Shown here: piece after piece, positions 7,331 through 15,255 of the stretch
Layout: the number at the start of each line of letters is the position of its first letter
Position numbering within the stretch: the first letter of the stretch is position 1
Assembly (NCBI GenBank): GCA_017539645.1
Contig: JAFYCM010000008.1
Location: 1 to 51,186, forward strand
Origin: Bacteroidales bacterium
Lineage (GTDB): Bacteria; Bacteroidota; Bacteroidia; Bacteroidales; Marinilabiliaceae
DNA length: 51,186 nt
Reading direction: 5' to 3'
Translations under genes and position numbers: made by a program
Notes under the pieces: model-generated
Told to the model about the DNA's origin: nothing
Seen by the model: the letters and a program-made list of their open reading frames with translations, nothing else
Databases searched by the model: none

Positions 7331-9412
7331 ATGAAAAAGCTCCTCACTTCTCTCGCCATTTGTGCAGCCGCAGTACAAGTTGCGAAAGCCGATGTAGGCA
7401 TGTGGATTCCATCGCTCATTGGCAAAAATATCGACGAGATGCAGCGCCTTGGACTGAAGCTATCGGCCGAAGATATTTATAGTATTAATCACGAATCGCT
7501 CAAAGACGCTGTCGTAATTTTCGGCGGCGGTTGCACTGGCGAAATAGTTAGCGAAGATGGTCTTCTGCTTACCAACCATCACTGCGGTTTCGACTACATA
7601 CAGTCGCACAGTTCGGTTGAACATAACTACCTCGCAAATGGTTTTTGGGCTATGACTCGCGCTGACGAATTGCCAAACAAAGATTTGAGCATCTACTTGC
7701 TTAATTATATCGAAGATGTCACCGATAGCATCTTGGCTGGCACCGATACCATTGCGTCTGCCGAACGTTACAAGGCGCTGATAGCAGAGCGTAAAAATAA
7801 CCTCATAAAACGCAATAGCGATGACAAATTCCAGAAAGCCGAAGTGGAAGATTTCTATGGAGGCAATCAGTATTTACTATTTGTATATACAGAATTTCGC
7901 GATGTGCGTCTAGTAGGTGCTCCTCCCTCAGAGATTGGCAAATTTGGTGGTGACACCGACAACTGGGTTTGGCCGCGCCACACTGGTGACTTTTCCATTT
8001 TCCGTATCTACGCCGATAAGGATAACAACCCTGCCGAATATGCAGCCGACAACGTTCCTTATCATCCTAAAAAACATCTTACCATAAGCACTAAAGGCGT
8101 TCAAGAAGGCGATTTTGCTATGGTTTTGGGCTATCCAGGCTCTACCAATCTTTATGCGCCTTCGTGCGATATTGAAGATGTGCAGAATAGCTACAACCCA
8201 CAAATGGTAGAGATTCGCACAGCCAAACTCGAGGTTATGAACCGTCATCAGGCTAAGAGTGAGAAGGTTAATATTCAATATGCTGCTAAAAATGCTCACA
8301 CCTCCAACGCTTGGAAGAAATGGCAAGGCGAAGTGAAAGGCCTCAAAAAGACCGATGCATTGCAGAAAAAACGTGACTTTGAAGCCGAACTCTGCCACAA
8401 GAGCGCTATCTGCGATACGCTTCTGAATGAATATGAAAAATATTATCAAGCGAGCAACACCAGCGAGACAAATGTCGTATGGGGTTACTGGAGCGAAATA
8501 GTTCGCCGTGGTGGCGTAGAAATTCTCGAAGCACCCTACGAATATTGGGGCAGCGACGAGAGCAAAGCTGTCAAACCCGAAGTGTCGTTGAAGGATTTCG
8601 ACTACAATCTTTCGGTAGAGATGGCTGGCGAAGTGTGGAATGTATATTGCAAAAATATTGCACGTAAATATTGGCCTGTAAGCATGCTAAAATGGAAAGG
8701 CACACCTCAAGAATATATGCGCAAGATGTATCAGAAGAGTGCTTTCACCGATAGTGTGAAAATGGCAAAATTGCTAAGCGGCAAAAATTGGCAAAAGAAG
8801 TTGCGCAACGACCCTGCATATAAGTTTGTAGATGAGATGTTTGCCGTTCGCAATGCGCTCCGAAAAGAGATGGGCAAAGTTGAGCGTCCTGCTGTCATCA
8901 ACAACTTTGAACGTAAGTATATCAAAGCTATGCGCGAGGCTTACCCCGACAGCATTTTCCCTGCCGATGCCAACTTCACCATGCGCATATCGTATGGAAA
9001 TGTGGCAGGCTACGAAGCCGACGATGCAGTGCGCTATAACTATTACACCACACTCGATGGCATAATAGAGAAAAACCGCACGGGCAACCCCGATTACACT
9101 GTTCCGCAGCGTCTCATCGACCTCTACAAGCAAAAGGCTTTTGCACCATACGCTGATGCCAAAGACGGCAAACTACATACAGCTTTTGTAAGTACATGTC
9201 ACACTACAGGTGGCAACAGCGGAAGCCCTGTACTCAACGCAAATGGCGAACTCATAGGACTTAACTTCGACCGCGCTTGGAATGGCGTGATGAGCGATAT
9301 GAGCTACGACGCAAGCATCTGCCGCAACATTACGCTCGACATACGTTATTTATTGTTCATTGTAGATAAATATGCCGGCGCAGAACACTTGATAAAAGAG
9401 ATGCTGAAATAG
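7331..9412 (+). CDS. dpp11: S46 dipeptidyl-peptidase, DPP11-type
   Basis: 693 residues from the ATG at 7331; a TTG six bases earlier is a poorer start because MKK begins the signal peptide, which ends near AKA (residue 20). Peptidase S46 features: TNHHCGFD (His83/84), WPRHTGDFS (catalytic Asp) and TGGNSGSP with the nucleophile Ser630. Eighteen residues after this Ser is Arg648 (NFDRAW). In P. gingivalis an Arg 18 residues after the Ser (673 after 655) gives DPP11 its Asp/Glu preference, whereas DPP7 has a small residue there. The enzyme should release dipeptides with acidic P1 residues in the periplasm, feeding amino-acid catabolism. Length is close to the family norm (about 700-720). It is monocistronic, with its own terminator. 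Confidence 0.88.
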   Translation: MKKLLTSLAICAAAVQVAKADVGMWIPSLIGKNIDEMQRLGLKLSAEDIYSINHESLKDAVVIFGGGCTGEIVSEDGLLLTNHHCGFDYIQSHSSVEHNYLANGFWAMTRADELPNKDLSIYLLNYIEDVTDSILAGTDTIASAERYKALIAERKNNLIKRNSDDKFQKAEVEDFYGGNQYLLFVYTEFRDVRLVGAPPSEIGKFGGDTDNWVWPRHTGDFSIFRIYADKDNNPAEYAADNVPYHPKKHLTISTKGVQEGDFAMVLGYPGSTNLYAPSCDIEDVQNSYNPQMVEIRTAKLEVMNRHQAKSEKVNIQYAAKNAHTSNAWKKWQGEVKGLKKTDALQKKRDFEAELCHKSAICDTLLNEYEKYYQASNTSETNVVWGYWSEIVRRGGVEILEAPYEYWGSDESKAVKPEVSLKDFDYNLSVEMAGEVWNVYCKNIARKYWPVSMLKWKGTPQEYMRKMYQKSAFTDSVKMAKLLSGKNWQKKLRNDPAYKFVDEMFAVRNALRKEMGKVERPAVINNFERKYIKAMREAYPDSIFPADANFTMRISYGNVAGYEADDAVRYNYYTTLDGIIEKNRTGNPDYTVPQRLIDLYKQKAFAPYADAKDGKLHTAFVSTCHTTGGNSGSPVLNANGELIGLNFDRAWNGVMSDMSYDASICRNITLDIRYLLFIVDKYAGAEHLIKEMLK

Positions 9413-9433
9413 GCATACATACAAAAAAACAAG

Positions 9434-9468
9434 AAGCGAAGCCTACCCGTTTAGACTTCGCTTTTTTT
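9434..9468 (+). terminator. Terminator after the S46 peptidase
   Basis: AAGCGAAG (9434-9441) and CTTCGCTT (9456-9463) pair perfectly and are followed by a run of T. It lies 21 bases after the stop and between convergent genes. Confidence 0.8.
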
Positions 9469-9506
9469 ATTTTGTGTCCTATCTGACTTGTCTTCTATCC
9501 ATTGAA

Positions 9507-10511
9507 TCAGCGCTGATATGTCAACCATTGGTCGGGGGTATTGCCAGACGACTCTACATCGCCAAGCACTTGTCCCTTAGCCGCTAGAATGCTATTGTCC
9601 ACTAAGCATATTCCTCCGCCAGAATTTGTTGCCACATTATCCGTCACAGACAGGCCTTCGGATTCAATGGTAACATATTCATACACAACCATTCCACCAC
9701 CATCGTAAGCCTTATTGTCGGTTATCTTGCTATTCTTTATAGTTATGGTGTAAGGCTTAGTCTCCTCAAAGGCATTAATGTCGGCACAGATACCACCGCC
9801 TGTGTTGTGCGCTTCGTTGCCCGAGATGACACAATTTTCTATCACATAACCGCGCTTATCCCTTTCCGAAGCATTGCGCATATATATACCGCCGCCATTC
9901 GAACCAACTTCCTCTGTTATGATTTTATTGTTGATAATCAAACAGTTATCTAAATGTATGGCGGAATTATCGGCATAGATACCAGCACCACTACTCTCGC
10001 GTCTATTGTTGCGAACCGTACAGTCTTTCATATATAAGTAGCCATCGAAACTAACATCTATAGCGCCATTGATACAATTCTCTACAACGCAATTCTCCAT
10101 GTAACATTCTGCAGTTGTGATACTTATGCCACAACCATCGACGTTGCTAATAGTAAGATTTTTCAGTATGGTAGGCTGCGTCTCCTCGAGCCAAATGGCA
10201 TAGCTCTGATTTGAGTATTTCAACACGGCATTGTCGTCGCCATAACCGATAACCTTGTTATTCGAGAAAGACAAACCGGCATCTTCTTGAAATTCAAAAA
10301 TGCCCTCAAGATAGTAGGTAAACGAGGTAGTGTCTTCATAATTACGAAGTTCGTTGGCTCGCTCGATAGTTTTGAAGGGGCTATCTTTAGTGCCCAAATT
10401 CTCGTCCGAACCATTTATTGAACTTACGTACACCTCATGTGCATAGTGTTTACATCCCGTCAAACTCAGTGCTGCAAAGAGACAGACACCGATGATAATT
10501 TTGCGTTTCAT
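9507..10511 (-). CDS. Lipoprotein with right-handed parallel beta-helix
   Basis: 334 residues. The N-terminus ends in a clear lipobox, SLTGC (Cys20), so this is a lipoprotein, probably of the outer membrane or cell surface. VYVSSINGSDENLGTKDSPF is typical of the DUF1565-like start of Bacteroidetes beta-helix proteins. From about residue 85 to 320 there are repeated short strands with N-ladder patterns (CIINGAI, NNRRESSGAGIYADNSAIHL, GGGICADI, GGGICLVDN), characteristic of pectate-lyase-like parallel helices. No catalytic residues can be assigned; it could be an adhesin or a polysaccharide-binding or -cleaving protein. It is divergent from rplU, and a perfect palindrome overlaps its -7 element. 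Confidence 0.75.
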   Translation of the reverse strand: MKRKIIIGVCLFAALSLTGCKHYAHEVYVSSINGSDENLGTKDSPFKTIERANELRNYEDTTSFTYYLEGIFEFQEDAGLSFSNNKVIGYGDDNAVLKYSNQSYAIWLEETQPTILKNLTISNVDGCGISITTAECYMENCVVENCINGAIDVSFDGYLYMKDCTVRNNRRESSGAGIYADNSAIHLDNCLIINNKIITEEVGSNGGGIYMRNASERDKRGYVIENCVISGNEAHNTGGGICADINAFEETKPYTITIKNSKITDNKAYDGGGMVVYEYVTIESEGLSVTDNVATNSGGGICLVDNSILAAKGQVLGDVESSGNTPDQWLTYQR

Positions 10512-10535
10512 AGTTATAGTTTTGAAAAGAACAAG

Positions 10536-10558
10536 ATTACAAATGTAAGATTTGTAAT
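10536..10558. promoter_or_regulatory. Palindrome over the -7 element of the beta-helix lipoprotein gene
   Basis: ATTACAAAT, five bases, ATTTGTAAT is a perfect 9-base inverted repeat. Its left half contains the minus-strand -7 element TACATTTG (10540-10547), about 30 bases upstream of the start codon. The symmetry and position fit a repressor operator (inference). Confidence 0.45.
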
Positions 10559-10592
10559 GAGCCTATTTACAACATACGTTGACAAAAATCCG

Positions 10593-10623
10593 TTTGCACG
10601 AAACAATTAATTATGTAATTTTG
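10593..10623 (+). promoter_or_regulatory. Promoter of rplU-rpmA
   Basis: TTTG (10593-10596), 19 bases, TAATTTTG (10616-10623) is a full match to the Bacteroidetes primary-sigma promoter. It leaves a leader of about 85 bases before rplU; the leader holds the short pairing ATACC/GGTAT (about 10668-10688), for which I claim no function. Confidence 0.7.
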
Positions 10624-10713
10624 CGCCCGAAAATCTGTATGGCTCTACAAGTGGCTGCTAAGCAAAATACCGCGCCCGCCTGCAGGTATAACTCAAAATA
10701 GTTATAATAAACA

Positions 10714-11025
10714 ATGTACGCTATTGTAGAAATTGCGGGACAGCAATTCAAAGTCCAGAAGGACAACAAAATTTTCGTTCATCGTTTGGCACAAAACGAA
10801 GGCGACAGTGTAGAATTCGATAAGGTGCTTCTTATCGACAACGATGGTGCAGTAAAGATTGGCGCACCTACCGTAAGCGGAGCAAAAGTATCTGCAAAAG
10901 TATTGTCGCACGTGAAGGGTGACAAAGTGATCGTTTTCCACAAGAAACGTCGTAAAGGCTATGAGAAGAAGAACGGTCATCGTCAGTGCTTCACTCAGAT
11001 TCAAATTGAAAGTATTATTGGTTAA
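10714..11025 (+). CDS. rplU: 50S ribosomal protein L21
   Basis: 103 residues, the standard length. The start [15 protein letters not shown] and the later GPT/GAPTV..AKV...[21 protein letters not shown] segment are the L21 signature. It binds 23S rRNA in the large subunit. It lies 22 bases upstream of rpmA, the usual rplU-rpmA pair, under a strong consensus promoter. Confidence 0.97.
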   Translation: MYAIVEIAGQQFKVQKDNKIFVHRLAQNEGDSVEFDKVLLIDNDGAVKIGAPTVSGAKVSAKVLSHVKGDKVIVFHKKRRKGYEKKNGHRQCFTQIQIESIIG

Positions 11026-11047
11026 CCTTCTAAAAAAGTAAAGCAAG

Positions 11048-11305
11048 ATGGCACATAAGAAAGGTGTCGGCAGTTCTAAGAACGGTCGTGAATCAGAAAG
11101 CAAACGCCTTGGCCTCAAAGTTTTTGGTGGCCAATTTGCAAAAGCAGGCAACATCATCGTACGTCAACGCGGTACACAACATCACCCAGGTGAGAACGTA
11201 GGTATGGGTAAAGATCATACCCTTTTCGCTCTCGTTGATGGAACGGTTCAATTCACTAAAAAAACAGAGAATCGCTCTTACGTATCAGTTATTCCTGCTG
11301 AGTAA
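11048..11305 (+). CDS. rpmA: 50S ribosomal protein L27
   Basis: 85 residues beginning [16 protein letters not shown], the conserved N-terminal tail of L27 that reaches the peptidyl-transferase centre, followed by G..FGGQ...[24 protein letters not shown]. There is no N-terminal extension of the kind that is processed in Firmicutes. It forms a two-gene operon with rplU. Confidence 0.97.
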   Translation: MAHKKGVGSSKNGRESESKRLGLKVFGGQFAKAGNIIVRQRGTQHHPGENVGMGKDHTLFALVDGTVQFTKKTENRSYVSVIPAE

Positions 11306-11320
11306 GCGAAGCTTAATGTT

Positions 11321-11342
11321 CCATACTTATTCGTAAGTATGG
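11321..11342. promoter_or_regulatory. Perfect 9-bp hairpin with TTCG loop after rpmA
   Basis: CCATACTTA-TTCG-TAAGTATGG folds into a perfect stem with a UUCG tetraloop 15 bases after the rpmA stop. No T-run follows, so it is not itself a terminator; a role in protecting the 3' end of the mRNA is possible. Confidence 0.55.
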
Positions 11343-11355
11343 CGTACAGAACTAC

Positions 11356-11403
11356 AACTCCCGTTGTGTAGCTCCACTCTCGGAGGCGCATGCGGGAGTT
11401 TTT
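11356..11403 (+). terminator. Terminator of the rplU-rpmA operon
   Basis: AACTCCCG (11356-11363) pairs with CGGGAGTT (11393-11400), followed by T. An inner CTCC/GGAG helix stacks within the loop. It ends 30 bases before serS. Confidence 0.75.
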
Positions 11404-11433
11404 CATATTTATAACCGATAATTACAACATCGT

Positions 11434-12705
11434 ATGTTAACCCTTAAGCTCATTCAAGAGCAAACACAATACGTAATAGATCGCTTGGCAGTGAAATGCT
11501 TCGATGCCAAAGAGATCGTAGCTAAAATCATCGAACTCGACAACAAGCGCAAGGCTACTCAAGTTGAGGTTGAAACCGCTCAGAAGGAACTCAACGAGAT
11601 TTCACGCTCCGTTGGTCAGTTGATGAAAAATGGTCAGAAAGAGGAAGCTGAGAAGGCTAAACAGAAAACCAGCGAACTCAAGCAGACCATCAAAGACCTC
11701 GACACTAAGCGCACCGACATTGAGGCTGAACTTCAGAATCAACTCGTGCTTCTGCCTAATATTCCTTACGAAGATGTTCCCGTTGGCAAGACTGCCGAGG
11801 ACAACGAAGTAGTGAAGATGGGTAACGAGATACCTACTCTTCCCGAAGATGCACTTCCGCACTGGGAACTCGCAAAGAAATACAACCTCATAGACTTCGA
11901 GCTTGGTGTGAAGATTTCGGGCGCAGGTTTCCCTGTATACATAGGCAAAGGCGCACGCTTGCAACGCGCCCTCATCAACTTCTTCCTCGATGAGGCTCGC
12001 AAGGCTGGCTACACCGAGATTATGCCTCCTACGGTAGTTAACCAAGCATCGGGCTTCGGTACGGGTCAATTGCCCGACAAAGAGGGTCAGATGTACCACT
12101 GCGATTTGGACGATTTGTACCTAATTCCAACCGCTGAGGTGCCTGTTACCAACATCTACCGCGATGTTATCCTCGACGAGAAGGATCTTCCTATCAAGAA
12201 CTGCGCATATACACAGTGCTTCCGTCGCGAGGCTGGTTCGTACGGTAAAGACGTTCGCGGCTTGAACCGTTTGCACGAATTCTCTAAGATTGAGATTGTA
12301 CGCATAGATACTCCAGAGCACTCTAAGGAGAGCCACAAAGAGATGCTTGCACACGTTGAGAGCCTCGTACAGAAACTTGAGCTCCCATACCGCATTCTTC
12401 ACCTTTGCGGTGGCGATATGAGCTTCACGGCCGCTACTTGCTACGACTTTGAAGTATTCTCGGCTGCTCAGAAACGTTGGTTGGAAGTTTCGTCAGTATC
12501 GAACTTCGACTCATATCAGGCAAACCGCTTGAAGTGTCGCTATCGTTCGGCCGACAAGAAACCTCAGCTCTGCCACACTTTGAACGGTTCGGCTCTTGCT
12601 CTTCCGCGCATCGTGGCTGCGTTGCTCGAAAATGGTCAGACGGAGAATGGCATACGTATGCCTAAAGTGCTCGTGCCTTACTTGGGCTTCGAATACATTG
12701 ACTAA
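11434..12705 (+). CDS. serS: Seryl-tRNA synthetase
   Basis: 423 residues, the normal length. The N-terminal 100 residues are a charged coiled-coil arm (KKELNEI..., QLMKNGQKEEAEKAKQ) that contacts the tRNA-Ser long variable arm. The class II catalytic core shows motif 2 (CFRREAGSYGKDVRGL..LHEFSKIE) and motif 3 near the C-terminus (NGSALALPRIVAALLEN). It charges tRNA-Ser in the cytoplasm. It is flanked by terminators on both sides, so it is a single-gene unit. Confidence 0.96.
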   Translation: MLTLKLIQEQTQYVIDRLAVKCFDAKEIVAKIIELDNKRKATQVEVETAQKELNEISRSVGQLMKNGQKEEAEKAKQKTSELKQTIKDLDTKRTDIEAELQNQLVLLPNIPYEDVPVGKTAEDNEVVKMGNEIPTLPEDALPHWELAKKYNLIDFELGVKISGAGFPVYIGKGARLQRALINFFLDEARKAGYTEIMPPTVVNQASGFGTGQLPDKEGQMYHCDLDDLYLIPTAEVPVTNIYRDVILDEKDLPIKNCAYTQCFRREAGSYGKDVRGLNRLHEFSKIEIVRIDTPEHSKESHKEMLAHVESLVQKLELPYRILHLCGGDMSFTAATCYDFEVFSAAQKRWLEVSSVSNFDSYQANRLKCRYRSADKKPQLCHTLNGSALALPRIVAALLENGQTENGIRMPKVLVPYLGFEYID

Positions 12706-12727
12706 TAAACGTCACGCATAAAGAGAC

Positions 12728-12773
12728 AAAGAGTTGGGAGCGAGCCTAATGCGGGTAACTCTCGACTCTTTTT
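12728..12773 (+). terminator. Terminator of serS
   Basis: AAAGAGTTGGGAG pairs with CTCTCGACTCTTT over 13 positions (two G-T pairs) and is followed by T; loop about 18 bases. Confidence 0.8.
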
Positions 12774-12774
12774 A

Positions 12775-12810
12775 GTTATAAAATCACAGAGAACGCAGAG
12801 TTTTTATAAC
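12775..12810. repeat. Inverted repeat upstream of the DUF4286 gene
   Basis: GTTATAAAA (12775-12783) and TTTTATAAC (12802-12810) are perfect inverted copies around an 18-base centre containing CACAGAGAACGCAGAG, a wording that recurs in similar form near 46232. It lies 35 bases before the gene; role unknown. Confidence 0.4.
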
Positions 12811-12844
12811 ATAAAACTTTCTACTTCTTACTTTTTACTTTTCA

Positions 12845-13153
12845 ATGTATTTATACAATACAACATTCATAGTAGCAAATTCGGAGCGCGAATGGTGGCA
12901 CGAATGGATGCGTGGTATGTACATACCTACAATACGCGACATTGCACCTATGGTAAACTTCGAAGCCTACTCGATAGACCAAAACGACAGCCCCGACACG
13001 AAGAACTTTTCGTGCCAATGGAGATGCGAATCACTGAAGGAGCTTGGCGAAATAGATATGTATTCGAAATCGCTGTGCAGCCGCATGATGAAAGAAAAAG
13101 GAGAGAAGTGCTTGTTCTTCTCTACCATGATGAAAAGCGTTGATTTTGAATAA
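12845..13153 (+). CDS. DUF4286 family protein
   Basis: 102 residues. The start MYLYNTTFIVANSEREWWHEW, with the aromatic tract and the later YSIDQ.....T.NFSCQW.C.S, fits DUF4286, a small ferredoxin-like-fold family conserved in Bacteroidetes and usually found just before ruvC. Function unknown. Its stop codon TAA shares its last base with the ruvC start ATG (13153), so translation is probably coupled. Confidence 0.8.
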   Translation: MYLYNTTFIVANSEREWWHEWMRGMYIPTIRDIAPMVNFEAYSIDQNDSPDTKNFSCQWRCESLKELGEIDMYSKSLCSRMMKEKGEKCLFFSTMMKSVDFE

Positions 13154-13761
13154 TGAAAGGTCGCATAATAGGTATTGACCCGGGAACCAACGTGCTTGGA
13201 TACGCCATTTTGCAAGTTGATGGCAAAAAGGCCGACGTTGTAGTTATGGGCGTGGTGGAGATGAAAGGCATGGAAGACCACTACGCCAAGCTCAAGCGCA
13301 TCCAAGAGAAGGTGACCGTAATTATGGATACGTACAAGCCCGACGTACTGGCCATAGAAGCGCCGTTCTTCGGCAAAAATGTGCAGAGTATGCTCAAACT
13401 TGGGCGCGCACAGGGCGTCTGCATGGGCGTGGCTTGTGCACACAACATACCTATTCATGAATATGCGCCGCTTCGCATCAAGCAGTGCATCACGGGCCAA
13501 GGTGCGGCATCGAAGGAGCATGTAGCTACTGTGCTTCAGCGTCTTCTGCATTTCGACGACATACCCAAATACCTCGACGCAACAGATGCTATGGCAGCTG
13601 CATATTGCCATTTTGTGCAAAGTCAAGTTCCGGCAGCACTCACCAAAATGCCAGCGGCTGCAAAGAAAGTTGCCTCGGCAAAAAAGTCGAGCCGCACGTC
13701 GAGCAAAGACGCTTGGAGCAAATTCATTGCTCAAAACCCCGATAGAATATCAAAAAAATAA
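13153..13761 (+). CDS. ruvC: Holliday-junction resolvase RuvC
   Basis: 202 residues. The four catalytic acids are visible: Asp9 (GIDPGT), Glu69 (LAIEAPFF), and Asp142 and Asp145 (LDATDAMAAAYCH). RuvC is a dimeric endonuclease that resolves four-way junctions together with RuvAB. The catalytic core ends near residue 158; the remaining 45 residues are a Lys/Ala/Ser-rich tail ending in WSKFIAQNPDR, a tail I recall from other Bacteroidetes RuvC proteins. It overlaps the DUF4286 gene by one base and is followed after 12 bases by queA. Confidence 0.95.
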   Translation: MKGRIIGIDPGTNVLGYAILQVDGKKADVVVMGVVEMKGMEDHYAKLKRIQEKVTVIMDTYKPDVLAIEAPFFGKNVQSMLKLGRAQGVCMGVACAHNIPIHEYAPLRIKQCITGQGAASKEHVATVLQRLLHFDDIPKYLDATDAMAAAYCHFVQSQVPAALTKMPAAAKKVASAKKSSRTSSKDAWSKFIAQNPDRISKK

Positions 13762-13773
13762 AATTGCATAATT

Positions 13774-14970
13774 GTGAACGCAGAAAACTATACATACGAA
13801 CTGCCCGAAGAACGCATTGCCCGCTACCCTCTTCCGGAGCGCGACAGTTCTAAGCTACTTATATATAGAAACAACGAAATTGGCGAGTCGGTGTTCAGAA
13901 ACATCGGCCAATATCTGCCCTCGAACGCCACGCTCGTATTCAACGACACGAAGGTGATTCGCGCACGTCTGCGTTTTCAGAAAGAGACGGGAGCTCTCAT
14001 TGAAGTCTTCTGTCTAGAACCTATTGAGCCTGTGGATGTTGCGTTGGCATTCGCGCAGCATAATAGTACTACATGGAAATGTATAGTTGGCAACTCGAAA
14101 CGCTGGAAATCTGGCGATTTGACGGCCGAGATAAACGCTACCAATGGTTCAACGACGCTCCACGTAACGCGTCTAAAACAAGAAGACCAAACGAATGAGA
14201 TTCGCTTCTCGTGGGACAACGAACGACTCTCGTTTGCCGATATTATTGAGAGCCTCGGCGAGATACCTATTCCTCCATACCTAAACCGTAAGACGGAAGA
14301 GATTGATAAAGAGCGTTATCAGACGGTCTACTCCGAACACAAAGGCTCTGTAGCTGCTCCTACTGCAGGATTGCACTTCACCGACAAGATTCTGTCCGAC
14401 TTGAAGAACGATGGCCATAAGATGCTCAAAGTCACGCTACACGTTGGCGCAGGCACATTCAAGCCGATGAAGACCGACGAGGTGGAAGAGCATGTTATGC
14501 ATACGGAGCACATTGTGGTTACTCGCGACGTCATAACCAACCTTCGCGACAAGCGTGAGCCCATCGTGGCCGTAGGTACTACGTCGGTGCGCACGCTCGA
14601 ATCGCTATACTGGCTTGGTGTGAAGCTGCTCGAAAAACAATCTATCGAAGGCGGACTTTTGCAATGGGAAGCCTACAAACTGCCACAGTCGTACACATTG
14701 CACGACTCGATGCAAGCCCTTCTGCAATATTTGGACGACAATCAAACCGATCTCCTGCACAACCAAACGCAGATAATGATTGTGCCTGGCTACCAATTGC
14801 GCGTAGTCGATGCCATAATTACGAACTTCCACCAGCCGCATAGCACGCTTCTGCTCCTCGTGGCTGCCGTGGTAGGCGACGATTGGCACAAGATATACGA
14901 CTACGCCCTCCAGCACGATTTTCGCTTCCTCAGCTACGGCGATAGCTCAATATTGTATAAGAAAATTTGA
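13774..14970 (+). CDS. queA: S-adenosylmethionine:tRNA ribosyltransferase-isomerase
   Basis: 398 residues. QueA transfers and isomerises the ribosyl part of SAM onto 7-aminomethyl-7-deazaguanine in tRNA to give epoxyqueuosine. Hallmarks: YELPEERIARYPLPERDSSKLL at the N-terminus, ATLVFNDTKVIRARL, GEIPIPPYL, YQTVYSEHKGSVAAPTAGLHFT and HVGAGTFKP. The start codon is GTG (13774); no ATG is available at the right distance, and the Leu-Pro-Glu segment follows at the usual spacing. It is the last gene of the DUF4286-ruvC-queA unit. I see no clear terminator before the his leader promoter. Confidence 0.95.
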   Translation: MNAENYTYELPEERIARYPLPERDSSKLLIYRNNEIGESVFRNIGQYLPSNATLVFNDTKVIRARLRFQKETGALIEVFCLEPIEPVDVALAFAQHNSTTWKCIVGNSKRWKSGDLTAEINATNGSTTLHVTRLKQEDQTNEIRFSWDNERLSFADIIESLGEIPIPPYLNRKTEEIDKERYQTVYSEHKGSVAAPTAGLHFTDKILSDLKNDGHKMLKVTLHVGAGTFKPMKTDEVEEHVMHTEHIVVTRDVITNLRDKREPIVAVGTTSVRTLESLYWLGVKLLEKQSIEGGLLQWEAYKLPQSYTLHDSMQALLQYLDDNQTDLLHNQTQIMIVPGYQLRVVDAIITNFHQPHSTLLLLVAAVVGDDWHKIYDYALQHDFRFLSYGDSSILYKKI

Positions 14971-15051
14971 GTGCTCGCGCTCTAAGCGTTCATAAATACA
15001 ATACAAAAGGTTTTTTAGCGACATACGTATACATAAAACTTATAACACATA

Positions 15052-15081
15052 TTTCAATTATTGAATAGAGTGTTATATTTG
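15052..15081 (+). promoter_or_regulatory. Promoter of the his leader and operon
   Basis: The -7 element TATATTTG (15074-15081) matches TAnnTTTG exactly; the -33 position holds only a weak TTTC (15052-15055) at 18 bases. Transcription would start about 15 bases before the leader-peptide ATG. Confidence 0.5.
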
Positions 15082-15102
15082 CAACGCAAAAACGAGAAAA
15101 AT

Positions 15103-15153
15103 ATGATTCTTAATGTTCACCATCATCATCACCATCATAGCTTACAGCAGTAG
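15103..15153 (+). CDS. hisL: His-operon leader peptide with seven consecutive histidines
   Basis: A 16-codon frame reads MILNV, then seven His (CAC, five CAT with one further CAC among them), then SLQQ and TAG. Such a run by chance immediately upstream of a histidine operon is very unlikely. By analogy with proteobacterial hisL, ribosome stalling at the His codons reports the charging of tRNA-His. The frame begins 22 bases after a consensus -7 element, and a terminator hairpin lies 41 bases after its stop codon. The stop codon sits inside the proposed antiterminator arm. Confidence 0.85.
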   Translation: MILNVHHHHHHHSLQQ

Positions 15154-15228
15154 GCCGGTCTTGATGTGCGAACAAATGAGATAAAATAACATTGAGGCTT
15201 GCCTTTTGCGGGGCAAGCTTCTTTTTTT
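15150..15228 (+). promoter_or_regulatory. His attenuator: antiterminator and terminator
   Basis: Terminator: GAGGCTTGCC (15194-15203) and GGCAAGCTTC (15212-15221) form a 10-base-pair stem with an 8-base loop followed by seven T (15222-15228). Competing structure: GTAGGCC (15150-15156) can pair with GGCTTGC (15196-15202), inside the terminator's 5' arm, using two G-T pairs. A ribosome paused at the His codons would leave 15150-15156 free and favour the antiterminator; a ribosome reaching the TAG at 15151 would cover it and allow termination. The mechanism is inferred from geometry. hisG starts 27 bases further on. Confidence 0.75.
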
Positions 15229-15255
15229 ATGTATAAACAATAAAAACTAAATACC

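Noticed and set aside
15103-15153. The His run as a poly-His metal-binding peptide or an engineered tag
   Set aside because: Its position before hisG, the stop codon after nine further bases and the terminator that follows are better explained by attenuation; no vector-like sequence is nearby.
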